From assembly GCA_009877105.1 (NCBI GenBank), contig WXFD01000039.1, forward strand, positions 1-58,416: a DNA stretch of 58,416 bases, written 5' to 3'. Position numbers and translations under genes: made by a program. Source of the DNA: Bacteroidales bacterium. Its GTDB lineage: Bacteria > Bacteroidota > Bacteroidia > Bacteroidales > VadinHA17. Below, piece after piece: positions 1 through 7,926 of this stretch. The stretch's first letter is position 1, and every line of letters starts with the position of its first letter. Under the pieces are notes generated by a model. The model saw only the letters and a program-made list of their open reading frames with translations. It had not been told where the DNA came from and made no database searches.

Positions 1-15
1 GGGGGCAGTGGGGGC

Positions 16-205
16 GGGCACTTGCAGATCGCGCTCATGGGCCGGTTTTGTATATTTTTTTACGATACAAAACCGCGGGATTGCAATATGCAAGTGCCCT
101 GAGCACGGGCCGCGGGAGCCCATCTTGTTTTTATTTTCATTCGTTGCTGGTATATTCTGGAAGAAAACATCGGCCACCTGGCAACAAATCTTACATAATA
201 GGGCG
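16..205. repeat. Structured tandem repeat, copy 1
   Basis: First of two imperfect direct copies; the second is at 233-413, offset by 208-216 bases because of a small indel in the loop. It carries nested inverted repeats. An outer 11-bp perfect stem pairs 16-26 with 89-99 (GGGCACTTGCA), and an inner 11-bp perfect stem pairs 43-53 with 65-75 (CGGTTTTGTAT). The 3' part, ending in ggccacctggcaacaaatc, is nearly identical in the two copies. The stems are conserved while the loop differs, which points to a folded DNA or RNA element rather than coding sequence. The repeat is seen directly; its function is inferred. Confidence 0.8.
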
Positions 206-232
206 TGGTTGTTAGCTCGGGCAGCCGGGAGA

Positions 233-413
233 GGCACTTGCAGATCGCTCTCATGAACCGGTTTTGTAAATTTCTTAAAAACAAAACCGCCGAATGCCAT
301 ATGCAAGTGCCGGGAGCGGTGGCCGCGGGAGCCCTTTTTATTTTAATCCAGGCGCTGATATATTCTGGAAGAAAGCATCGGCCACCTGGCAACAAATCTT
401 ACATAAGAGGGCG
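233..413. repeat. Structured tandem repeat, copy 2
   Basis: Second copy of the element at 16-205. The outer stem pairs 233-242 with 302-311 (GGCACTTGCA) and the inner stem pairs 259-267 with 281-289 (CGGTTTTGT). The terminal loop is A/T-rich and diverged from copy 1. A 27-base spacer (206-232) separates the copies. The element could be a recombination site used by the nearby tyrosine recombinase, a small non-autonomous mobile element, or an intergenic palindromic repeat family. Confidence 0.8.
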
Positions 414-893
414 GACAATGCTACCCTAACGGCCCGGCGGTATGTTTTAGTAGGCGTAACCCGACGACAGCACCGGGTAGGGTCCAGGTACCCCGCGTCA
501 GCGGGGCCGATAAACTGTCACGGTGCAAGGAGGGTTTGGCGCGTGTTTTTGCAGTCCAGGTGCAAAAGTTTGTTGAGCATTACGCGTGTCGCGGTACAAG
601 TTTTATTGGAGCCGGGAACTATCCCCGATTACAAAGCTGGTTGGTTGCACTGGCGCAGTGTCGCGGCACAAATTGTCTCGGAGGCAGAAAATGGTCAAGG
701 TGCAGGATTTATATTGGGTGCAGATGCGCGTGTCCGGGTGCTAGAACCATTACAAATTTGTCTAAAGGGCAGGAGCAAAGCAAAAACCGTGACAAGCCTA
801 TTAAACATACCGTCCGTGTTAGCATTTCGGGCCAGAATTAATCTGTCAATGGTTACCATAAATTTCTTTGTTATGTGCTGATTATGTGCTATT
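414..893. other. Gene-free stretch with short repeats
   Basis: No convincing gene is seen. Open frames here have atypical composition and run through the structured repeats. A perfect 6-bp hairpin with a 4-base loop lies at 491-506 (CCCCGC/GCGGGG). A 14-base near-identical direct repeat, gtgtcgcggyacaa, occurs at 586-599 and 658-671, 72 bases apart. Other weaker ggtgcaa-like words recur between about 520 and 710. It may be decayed cassette or repeat DNA belonging with the elements at 16-413. Confidence 0.5.
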
Positions 894-1619
894 TTAATTA
901 AATATACGATGCTTACCTAACATGTCCTTAACATTATGTATGTGCTGATTTTGTATTTCTCCGCTATCTCCATTGTACACAGCTTCTTTCAGAACTTTTA
1001 CTACTTCAAATTTGTCTGTATATGGGGCTAATTCATTTTTGTTTAAGATTAGGTCTAGGACTTCTAGCACTCTTGCTGATTTTACAATAAAAGTGCCGTC
1101 TGGAACGAAAGTAATATCCTTCAATTCACAATCTCCGTAGAACACTACTACTGAGTAGAATGGGATGCTTTCAAGTTGTCTAAGTTTTTTTCTTATTTCG
1201 GCTACATGCTTATTGTTTTGCATTATTGGGTTATAGAACCGATATTTTTCCTGTCCATAGGCTAAAACCTGAGTCCATTCTCGATATTTCCCATTTCCAA
1301 AGATCCAACCACTATAATTTTTAACTTCAAAAACAATTATTCCGGTTTTTGAAGCTACTACCAGATCAATTTGCGAAAATTCGCCATCAGACTTTCTTAT
1401 GTACAGATCATGAAAAATCGCCTGTGCTGGTATTCCGTATTTTAGGAGTCTTAACACTAAATCTCTTTCGGTTCTCGTGCCTCTATTTGGTTTAGTGACA
1501 GTTTTCAATAATTTTTTGTCTTGAATCTTTCTATATACAGCATAGAAACAGAGGCAGAGAAATATGACAATTGGAGTCCATTTTATATAAGGTAAATATG
1601 ATTTAAAATCTCCGACCAT
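894..1619 (-). CDS. NERD-domain membrane protein (nuclease-related)
   Basis: A 241-residue protein with an N-terminal membrane segment (about residues 12-29) followed by a NERD domain, about 45-165. The conserved NERD signature is visible: G47-T-R-T-E51-R, the Q-I-D motif at 83-85, E98-V-K100 followed by NYSGWIFG, and NPIMQN further on. These residues match the PD-(D/E)xK-like core of the family, which is predicted to act on nucleic acid. No nuclease activity can be shown from sequence. The gene is A/T-richer than most of the window. It sits between structured repeats and a tyrosine recombinase on the same strand, which suggests mobile or cassette cargo, perhaps for defence or DNA processing. 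Confidence 0.85.
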   Translation of the reverse strand: MVGDFKSYLPYIKWTPIVIFLCLCFYAVYRKIQDKKLLKTVTKPNRGTRTERDLVLRLLKYGIPAQAIFHDLYIRKSDGEFSQIDLVVASKTGIIVFEVKNYSGWIFGNGKYREWTQVLAYGQEKYRFYNPIMQNNKHVAEIRKKLRQLESIPFYSVVVFYGDCELKDITFVPDGTFIVKSARVLEVLDLILNKNELAPYTDKFEVVKVLKEAVYNGDSGEIQNQHIHNVKDMLGKHRIFN

Positions 1620-1827
1620 AAATCTAATTGATACACTCAGTTATCCTATTCAAACAATTGTATTTTATTGTTTTTATTACAAAATTGTCTCGCTATGCGT
1701 AAATTTTCCCTCGTGTTGGTGCAGCAGGGCCTGAATGCTAACTGTTTATATGTTGACCAAAGGTAAATATTATTGTTGCATCCTGATGCAATCGGATAGA
1801 TTATGGTCACTGCTAATTCCAATACCG

Positions 1828-2994
1828 CTACAGATCATCAAACGGACTCCGTATCTTCTCTATGCTGTGAATGGTCACATGGGTGTAAATCTCCGTGGTA
1901 CGACTGCTTTTATGACCAAGTAAAGCCTGAATATAACGCAAATCCGTCCCTGATTCCAGCAAATGCGTTGCATAACTGTGCCTCAAGCCGTGCAGCGTGA
2001 TGTCCCTCTTCCTGATTCCGGCCCTGTTATATGCCGTACGGAAAACCTTCTCAATACTCGCCTCACTGTATCTGCTGCCCGGCTGAAATCCTTCAAACAA
2101 ATACTTTACCGGCCTGTAATGAAGTATATATTGATCAACCATCCTGACAAGCTTCTCCGAAACCGGCACCAGACGATCCCTGAATCCCTTCGATTGTCTT
2201 ATATGTACCAGGTTCCTGTCACGATCTAGATCAGGCAGCAACAGATCCAGAACCTCACTCCTGCGCAAACCGCAGCCATAAACCAGACTAAGCATCACCC
2301 TGTGCTTCTCATTTGTCAGTGAGTCCAGGATTTTCTTAACTTCTTCCTTGCTGAGAACATTCGGAAGCCTGTGTATTCGCCTCGGCCTGGAGAAAGCACC
2401 AGGCTCGATAACATTCCTGTAAATAACACTGTAGAATTTTTTTACCGCACTGATCATCTGGTTCTGGTATGAATAACTCAATCCGTTGGGAAGAATAAAT
2501 TCATCAACTATCCTTACCATATCGTCTGAAGTAACCTCCCGGGCACCCTTCGGACTAACGAACCTCAGAAACTTTTCAAGCATCGAGGTGTAAGTGCGTA
2601 TGGTCGTCTCCGGAAACCTGCCTGCCTCAAGCCACCTCCTGTACCTTTCAATATCCTTCCTGTCTGATTCACTGATCTGCCCCGGCTCCTTATTAGTTAC
2701 AGGCTCCGGCTTATCAAAAATTTCATCCGGACCCCCGGTAGCCGCTGAATCTGACCTTCCGGTTTCTTCGTACCTGATATTTGAATGATCGAGGAAAGCC
2801 TTCCCGCTAAATAGCCGTGAAAGCCTGCCTGCAGTATCAATACTGTCCGGGACATGCCAGTAACGCATACTGCTGCTCCAGCGTGCACCGGGAAAAGTTT
2901 TTACAAGCGAAATCAAATCAGGGTCATAGGTAAATACTAATGAAATCCTTTGTACTCCATCATGAGTAACCCTTCTCGCAATTACGGTTTTCAT
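1828..2994 (-). CDS. Tyrosine recombinase / integrase (XerC/D-like)
   Basis: A 388-residue tyrosine recombinase. Residues 1-70 form an extra N-terminal module (YWHVPD region) seen in many Bacteroidota integrases. A SAM-like core-binding domain follows at about 112-200, then the catalytic domain from about 210. Catalytic residues are visible: Arg in GCGLRRSE, Lys in QSKGFRDR, H335-x-x-R338 (HGLRH), H361 in LGHKSS, and nucleophile Y370 in TTEIYTHV. It ends in the SPFDDL tail common to this group. The stretch between the Lys and HxxR boxes lacks the extra helix that marks integron IntI, so it is not a standard integron integrase. It probably recombines the neighbouring repeats or a linked element. 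Confidence 0.93.
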   Translation of the reverse strand: MKTVIARRVTHDGVQRISLVFTYDPDLISLVKTFPGARWSSSMRYWHVPDSIDTAGRLSRLFSGKAFLDHSNIRYEETGRSDSAATGGPDEIFDKPEPVTNKEPGQISESDRKDIERYRRWLEAGRFPETTIRTYTSMLEKFLRFVSPKGAREVTSDDMVRIVDEFILPNGLSYSYQNQMISAVKKFYSVIYRNVIEPGAFSRPRRIHRLPNVLSKEEVKKILDSLTNEKHRVMLSLVYGCGLRRSEVLDLLLPDLDRDRNLVHIRQSKGFRDRLVPVSEKLVRMVDQYILHYRPVKYLFEGFQPGSRYSEASIEKVFRTAYNRAGIRKRDITLHGLRHSYATHLLESGTDLRYIQALLGHKSSRTTEIYTHVTIHSIEKIRSPFDDL

Positions 2995-3373
2995 AGAATG
3001 CAGCGGACATTATCAAATTCAGTTGCAACAGCTCCTGAAGGTTATAGCACAGCCCCTTCAGTCACAATTATATTGACAGGCATCCTGTGACGGATCTGCC
3101 AATGACTCAATACTGGCTGACATTTTTTGCATTACTAAAATTAAATAAAATAAGCAAAGCCGATACTGGGTTATGGCGAATAATTTCAGGAAAATTTTTC
3201 GGGAAACATCTGAAGGACAGGACCTGAATGCATCTAGACAGGATCAGTCTTTTCCCTGTCATTTATTAACCCTGCCATGCACCGGTCGCAGATCGGAAAA
3301 AGCCGTTTGAGCCTTGTGAGCCATTATTTGTTAAGTCGTAAACCTGAAATAAAGAAAACATACGCCGCATAAT
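2995..3373. other. Intergenic region, nothing recognised
   Basis: 379 bases between the recombinase start and the downstream end of the M55 peptidase gene. It should hold the recombinase promoter, but I see no clear TAnnTTTG element, no structured RNA, no terminator with a T-run and no credible small gene. Confidence 0.5.
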
Positions 3374-4246
3374 TTACCTGTCTATCTGAAGTATATGCTT
3401 CCCGTCCTTTGCAGTTCCTTCAACCGTGACAAGTTCCGGTTTGGGCAGATTCTGGTCGAGATTGAGATATTGCATCTTCACTTTGATAGGCGAACTGATA
3501 ACATAGGGCTTGCAGGAGGAAATTACACCCATCGCTTTCCTGGCTCCTTCATAAAGAGCCTTGCGGGTCTCTTCAAAAGGATACAGAACCGCAGCTTCCC
3601 TCGATAATCCCTTTTTAACCGAAACGGTTACAAGATTATTGCCCAGAAATCTGTGCGCTTCCCGGCAGGTTGCATCATCACCGGTTACCATTATCACCGG
3701 AACCCCGTAGTATCCTGCAATGGCCGCGTTCTGCGCAATTTCTCCCGATTCAACGCCATTGTACCAGTATCGGTTTTCCGACCGGGAACTCTGCGTATGG
3801 TTTAAAACTCCGTCAGGGGTACCCATCATTGCATGAAAACCCAATAGAACCATACCTGCAAAAGAACTGTCAAGGCCTGATAAATTACCGGGTCCCGGCC
3901 TTGGTACTCCCGTAATGTACTTTGCGCCCGGCACCATAAGATGCGGCAGTATTGCCTGGCTGCCATGGCCGTCGAGTACCACTATTTCAGTGGCTCCCCC
4001 GTCCCTTAACCCCTGAATGACCGCTGCCAGATCACCCATGAAAAATTCACAGGCCTGGATATTCAGCGGAGTGTCCTTCTCCCTTGTCTGCGCAAACTTA
4101 AAAACGCCGCTGATCCCTTCAAGATCAGTGTTTACATAGATCTTCACCTGTGCCGTCAGATGAGGAGGCGAAATAAGACCTGTCAGAATCAATAATGCGA
4201 TAAAACCTGGCTGAATCCTACTGAATCCGGACCTGTTGCTTTTCAT
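3374..4246 (-). CDS. Secreted M55 family D-aminopeptidase (DppA-like)
   Basis: A 290-residue protein with an N-terminal signal peptide ending near residue 33 (HLTAQ), then a complete DppA/M55 domain. The expected zinc ligands are present: D41 and E43 (TDLEGISG), H94 (DGHGS), H138 (GFHAM) and E169 (SGEIAQNA). The conserved catalytic-region histidine is H150 (LNHT). The family hydrolyses short peptides with N-terminal D-amino acids, so a periplasmic role in recycling peptidoglycan peptides or using D-peptides is likely. DppA of Bacillus is cytoplasmic, so the export signal is a difference. The gene is monocistronic as far as can be seen. Confidence 0.93.
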   Translation of the reverse strand: MKSNRSGFSRIQPGFIALLILTGLISPPHLTAQVKIYVNTDLEGISGVFKFAQTREKDTPLNIQACEFFMGDLAAVIQGLRDGGATEIVVLDGHGSQAILPHLMVPGAKYITGVPRPGPGNLSGLDSSFAGMVLLGFHAMMGTPDGVLNHTQSSRSENRYWYNGVESGEIAQNAAIAGYYGVPVIMVTGDDATCREAHRFLGNNLVTVSVKKGLSREAAVLYPFEETRKALYEGARKAMGVISSCKPYVISSPIKVKMQYLNLDQNLPKPELVTVEGTAKDGKHILQIDR

Positions 4247-4291
4247 GATAGCTGATTTTTAAATGTGACTTAATTCTCTGATCCGCTAATC

Positions 4292-4299
4292 CAAAGATA
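4292..4299 (-). promoter_or_regulatory. Candidate Bacteroidota -7 element for the M55 gene
   Basis: On the minus strand this reads TATCTTTG, a perfect match to the TAnnTTTG -7 consensus of the Bacteroidota housekeeping sigma factor, about 45 bases before the ATG at 4246. No good TTTG -33 element is found at the usual spacing, so the call is tentative. Confidence 0.35.
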
Positions 4300-4359
4300 T
4301 GGAAATATCTAAATTCTGGCATCCTTTGCAAGATTTTTAAACCTGCAACGTTAATATCC

Positions 4360-4803
4360 ATGAACAGACCAGGTATTTACAGAATATTGACAATTGAGGC
4401 ACTATATATACCGCCGGAAAACAATACCCCGGAATACCGCCTGTATCCTGAGGGAATCATCAGGATTACCGGAAGGGGAATCAATGAAACCAAAAAAGAA
4501 GTTTCAGATAAGATAATGAAATGGATCGACAATTACCTCCTGGATCCGGCCGACGTTACATATGTCATCATTTCATTTGAGTACCTGAACAGCTCCAGCA
4601 CTGCGATCCTCGTTTCAATAATAAAAAAAATATCGGGCGTCAGGCTGATGATGAAAAAAGCCGTTATCAGATGGTATTATGAGGAGGATGATGAAGATAT
4701 TCTTGAAAGAGGTGAATATATATCTGCTGCATTCAACATTCCTGTCGAGTTTATAGCAGTCAGCGACATTTCTTCCGTTCCTGATAACTTTACCCGGAAC
4801 TGA
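4360..4803 (+). CDS. SiaC-family regulatory phosphoprotein (DUF1987)
   Basis: A 147-residue cytoplasmic protein matching the SiaC/DUF1987 family along its length. It has an N-terminal P-P-x-x-N-T-P-E motif, an I-x-G-R-G strand, the central YLNSSSTA segment (the family has Y-F-N-T-S-S) and the C-terminal WYYEEDDEDILERGE acidic motif. In Pseudomonas, SiaC is phosphorylated by SiaB and dephosphorylated by the PP2C phosphatase SiaA, and it controls a diguanylate cyclase and aggregation. Here the phosphosite region reads S-S-S rather than T-S-S. No kinase or phosphatase partner lies nearby, so it is an orphan regulator in this window. It has no signal peptide. Confidence 0.88.
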   Translation: MNRPGIYRILTIEALYIPPENNTPEYRLYPEGIIRITGRGINETKKEVSDKIMKWIDNYLLDPADVTYVIISFEYLNSSSTAILVSIIKKISGVRLMMKKAVIRWYYEEDDEDILERGEYISAAFNIPVEFIAVSDISSVPDNFTRN

Positions 4804-5007
4804 GGAAGTTCCTCGCTGCCGCAGCTGCCAGATCCGCTCCCTGATTACAGAAACGGAACCTGATTGCACACTGTCTGGTGATAAAAGTCACAAATAAATT
4901 TCCGGGTTTCTGAATTATTGTGATGCCTCCCTTTTTTAAATCAATATTGTGGTTTATCTTTATTGAAATGACCGGAGAATGCAAATCACCAAACAATCCA
5001 TATAGTC

Positions 5008-6723
5008 ATGAAAAAATCATCTCACAAAAGATCTGCGCTGAATTCGCTGGCCGTTATCCTGGCCGTTGCTTCATTGGCTTTTCAAGGCTGCAAACCGGGT
5101 TTTGATAAGGACAATCTGATGTTTACATACGTCGATCCCCTGGAGAAGGTTCTTGCTGAGGCTTCCTATTTTACTGAAAAAGAAGCGGTCAGCGACGTTG
5201 CACGGGGAGAGTATGCTACTTTACAGTTCGTTGTAAGATCATCGTATTCAATAAAAAACCTCAGAGTAACGGTAACACGGGCAACAAACGGCACAAACAG
5301 CCTCCCGCAGGCGAAAACCGGATTTGTGGGATATGTAAGGGTGGGAAGGACAATCTGGGACTACTCGCGCGACCGTATCGTTTCAGCTTCAGGATATTAT
5401 CCCGATCCTGTCCTCGAAGAGGAGGCAATCGATGTTCAGTTCGGGAATGCCCGGCCAATCTGGATCTCAATACCCGTTCCCGCTGATGCCGCCAGCGGTT
5501 CATACACCGGGACCGTTACAATAACCGGAACATGCAACAAAAAGAATTTTTCAGTTTCCAGGGACTATACTGTGAATGTTTACCCGGTTACCGTCGGTAC
5601 AACAAGCCTCTGGGTGACAAACTGGTTTGCAATGGATACTGCCAGGCTTAGACTCCTGAATTCGGGAAGGCCTGTAGGTCAGTATTCAGCAGAGCATTTT
5701 GAACTTATCAGGAAACTCGCCTCAAAAATGGCCGAGTACAGGCAAAATGTTGCAATCATATCTCCGCTGGAATTGTCGGCCTTTTCGTTTGAAAATGGAA
5801 AGTGGAAGACTGACTTTGCAAATTTCGACAAGGTCGTCGATATTTTTATCAGTGAAGGCGTTATTGGCAGAATAGAAGGCGGACATATCGGAGGTCGTGC
5901 CGGTGACTGGAACTCACAATTCGTGGTTATGGTGCCAAATAATTCCGATGCACCCGCAAACAGGTTTGACCGCCTTCCAATTACCGACCAGCGGGCAAGG
6001 GATTTCTATCAGCAATTCCTCACCCAGCTTAAGGATCACCTTAAGGAAAAGGGATGGGATAAATTCTACATGCAACATATTGCCGACGAACCGACCGAAC
6101 AGAACTTCGGGAGTTACATACAGATTGCCCGATTCGTAAAAAGCATTGTTCCGGATATCCCCCTTATCGAAGCATGCCACAGCAAAAATCTCGGGGGAAT
6201 ACTCGATATCTGGGTGCCCCAGCTCGATTTCATGAATGCCGACTTTGAGTTTTATGATAAGCAGAATAAATCAGGAAAAGAGGCATGGTTCTATACCTGC
6301 CTGTCGCCGAAGGGTGAATACGCTAACCGGTTCATAGAACTTCCGTTACTTAAAACACGGTTTATTCACTGGCTCAACTTCAAATACAATATCCCCGGTT
6401 ACCTGCACTGGGGCCTGAACTACTGGAACCGCAACCCGTTTGAAGAACAAACATCCATCCAGTACGAGGGAGGAAACATTCTGCCGGGGGGCGATTCGTG
6501 GATAATCTATCCCGGAAACGGGAAAATACTGAGTTCCATAAGATTTGATGCCATGCGCGATGGTATAGCCGACTATGAACTCCTGAAAATGCTCGAAAAG
6601 AAATCACCGGAAAAAGCAAGATACCTGGCTGATATCATTATTTACAGTTTCGACAGGTATGATAATAATATTGATGAATTCAGGAAGAACAGGCGAAAAC
6701 TCCTGGAGTATCTTTCCGAATAG
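5008..6723 (+). CDS. GH123/DUF4091-like glycoside hydrolase lipoprotein
   Basis: A 571-residue lipoprotein with a lipobox ending at Cys28 (LAFQGC). Residues about 45-195 form a beta-sandwich domain. A TIM-barrel-like catalytic region follows, with a candidate acid Asp-Glu pair in HIADEPTE at about 357-364. The C-terminus (about 455-560) has the DUF4091 pattern: LHWGLNYWNRNPF, then LSSIRFDAMRDGIADYELL. The family includes beta-N-acetylgalactosaminidases (GH123) and uncharacterised relatives, so the substrate is uncertain. It is probably on the outer face of the outer membrane or in the periplasm. It converges with the cupin gene, 4 bases apart. Confidence 0.85.
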   Translation: MKKSSHKRSALNSLAVILAVASLAFQGCKPGFDKDNLMFTYVDPLEKVLAEASYFTEKEAVSDVARGEYATLQFVVRSSYSIKNLRVTVTRATNGTNSLPQAKTGFVGYVRVGRTIWDYSRDRIVSASGYYPDPVLEEEAIDVQFGNARPIWISIPVPADAASGSYTGTVTITGTCNKKNFSVSRDYTVNVYPVTVGTTSLWVTNWFAMDTARLRLLNSGRPVGQYSAEHFELIRKLASKMAEYRQNVAIISPLELSAFSFENGKWKTDFANFDKVVDIFISEGVIGRIEGGHIGGRAGDWNSQFVVMVPNNSDAPANRFDRLPITDQRARDFYQQFLTQLKDHLKEKGWDKFYMQHIADEPTEQNFGSYIQIARFVKSIVPDIPLIEACHSKNLGGILDIWVPQLDFMNADFEFYDKQNKSGKEAWFYTCLSPKGEYANRFIELPLLKTRFIHWLNFKYNIPGYLHWGLNYWNRNPFEEQTSIQYEGGNILPGGDSWIIYPGNGKILSSIRFDAMRDGIADYELLKMLEKKSPEKARYLADIIIYSFDRYDNNIDEFRKNRRKLLEYLSE

Positions 6724-6727
6724 CTGA

Positions 6728-7072
6728 TCAGACGCCGGGTTCAATAAATTCATCCCGCAGGGGAGTGAAACAGTCGATCAGCCTCACCTTACTGCTCAGG
6801 ACCTGGATTCCGTGCGGCAGCCCTGAAGGTATGGTGTATATATCACCTTTCTTCAGATAGTGCTTTTCATCCCCGCAGAAGAGGAATAATTCTCCTTCCT
6901 CAACATAGGTAATCTGTTCATGCGGATGACTGTGGAAGGGATCAGGATCCTCCGCAGGTCCGTTCGTGAATTCACACACAACCAACATGAGGTTGTCCAG
7001 ATTTGCAACCATCCTTGAGAATCCGGGGCCAACCCGCCTCAATGGGTTTGCTTCTGACTTCAGTATTGCCAT
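6728..7072 (-). CDS. Small cupin-domain protein
   Basis: A 114-residue single-domain cupin. Motif 1 is seen as HSHPHEQITYVEEGE, with three histidines and a glutamate placed to bind a metal, and motif 2 as GDIYTIPSGLPHGIQV. Such proteins may be small isomerases, dioxygenases or sugar-binding sensors; the substrate cannot be told from sequence. There is no signal peptide, so it is cytoplasmic. Its 3' end nearly touches that of the GH123-like gene on the opposite strand. Confidence 0.85.
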   Translation of the reverse strand: MAILKSEANPLRRVGPGFSRMVANLDNLMLVVCEFTNGPAEDPDPFHSHPHEQITYVEEGELFLFCGDEKHYLKKGDIYTIPSGLPHGIQVLSSKVRLIDCFTPLRDEFIEPGV

Positions 7073-7145
7073 GATATCGGTATCCCGTTAATGTTATAAA
7101 TATAGGCATCTTTAACGGAATTCCCCGGTACCGGTTGTCATGTAA

Positions 7146-7280
7146 CTAGTTCAGGAAATAGAAATAATTGAATGCATGCCCGTTCTCACGCAGCCACCAG
7201 CGCAGGGCCTTTGCAATTTTCCTTCTTCTCAGGGTCACCACTCCTGTCTCGCATGATGTGATCTGGTAAATTGTTTTCAT
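7146..7280 (-). CDS. Possible 44-residue basic protein
   Basis: A short ATG-to-TAG frame in an otherwise empty gap. It encodes 44 residues beginning MKTIYQITSCETG, with a basic core (TLRRRKIAKALRWWLRE) and an aromatic end (FNYFYFLN). Codon choice (CTG Leu, AAC/TTC mixes) resembles that of neighbouring real genes. I recognise no family. The pattern of a basic amphipathic helix with a WW pair could suit membrane or nucleic-acid contact, but that is speculation. It lies 49 bases downstream of the hypothetical gene at 7330-7926 on the same strand and could be co-transcribed with it. Confidence 0.45.
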   Translation of the reverse strand: MKTIYQITSCETGVVTLRRRKIAKALRWWLRENGHAFNYFYFLN

Positions 7281-7329
7281 GAGCTATGGTTTTAATTCTT
7301 GTTAACAGCCACTCCGGCTTTCAATATTT

Positions 7330-7926
7330 TTAGGCCCTCAGTTCTGCCTTTTTGCGTATACTCTTTGCATGAAAATAAGTGAGACCGTCCTTCTCGGTCA
7401 TGTCATAAACTTTGAAACCATTGGCGGCAAAAAGACTCAGAACCTGGTCCCTGTTCATGTAATGATTCGTTTTTGAGTCGAGGATACTTATTAGCTGATT
7501 GAGGAGCTTAGTGGAATGATACAGTGTGAATCCATTGTCCCTTTTTAGCATCCTGCTGTCGGTGAAACATCCTATAAAATCCGCTTCCGGAGGCAGAATG
7601 CGGAAAAGCGTATCAAGGAACAGATCAAGGCGCTCAATCAGATTGAGCTTCTTTATATTTACAAGTATCCTGATGTTTTTCAGATCGCTCTCATCATAAT
7701 AGTAATGGCGATCCTGGGAAAGGACCATGATCTCCCCCTCAGCCGGGATACCCTGGTCATTAATGTATTCCAACAGGTTATTCCCGCCTTCGGATACTAT
7801 CCTGGCAGATACCCTGTTACTGAATTTTTTTGACTTTTCCCTGTCTCCCGGATCCGTTAAGGCACCAGGCATCTGGGTGTTGATCCGGGAATATTCAAAA
7901 CCTGAAATATTTTCCATCACTCTCAT
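7330..7926 (-). CDS. Hypothetical protein, methyltransferase-like C-terminus
   Basis: A 198-residue cytoplasmic protein. The C-terminal part (MNRDQVLSLFAANGF, then MTEKDGLTYFHAK) resembles the end of class I methyltransferases found in Bacteroidota polysaccharide loci. The middle (LFRILPPEADFIGCFTDS) sits where such enzymes have their post-motif strands. The N-terminal glycine-rich SAM-binding motif is not visible, so it may be a degenerate or truncated methyltransferase, or a separate family. It has no signal peptide or membrane segment. Confidence 0.65.
   Translation of the reverse strand: MRVMENISGFEYSRINTQMPGALTDPGDREKSKKFSNRVSARIVSEGGNNLLEYINDQGIPAEGEIMVLSQDRHYYYDESDLKNIRILVNIKKLNLIERLDLFLDTLFRILPPEADFIGCFTDSRMLKRDNGFTLYHSTKLLNQLISILDSKTNHYMNRDQVLSLFAANGFKVYDMTEKDGLTYFHAKSIRKKAELRA

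Noticed and set aside
16..311. The structured repeats as standard integron attC sites
   Set aside because: No clear RYYYAAC and GTTRRRY pair flanks the stems, and the nearby recombinase lacks the IntI-specific insertion. The size and fold are similar, so it remains only an analogy.
294..881. A 195-residue open frame on the plus strand
   Set aside because: It runs through the second structured repeat, has no recognisable domain and has a Trp/Arg/Cys-rich composition unlike neighbouring proteins.
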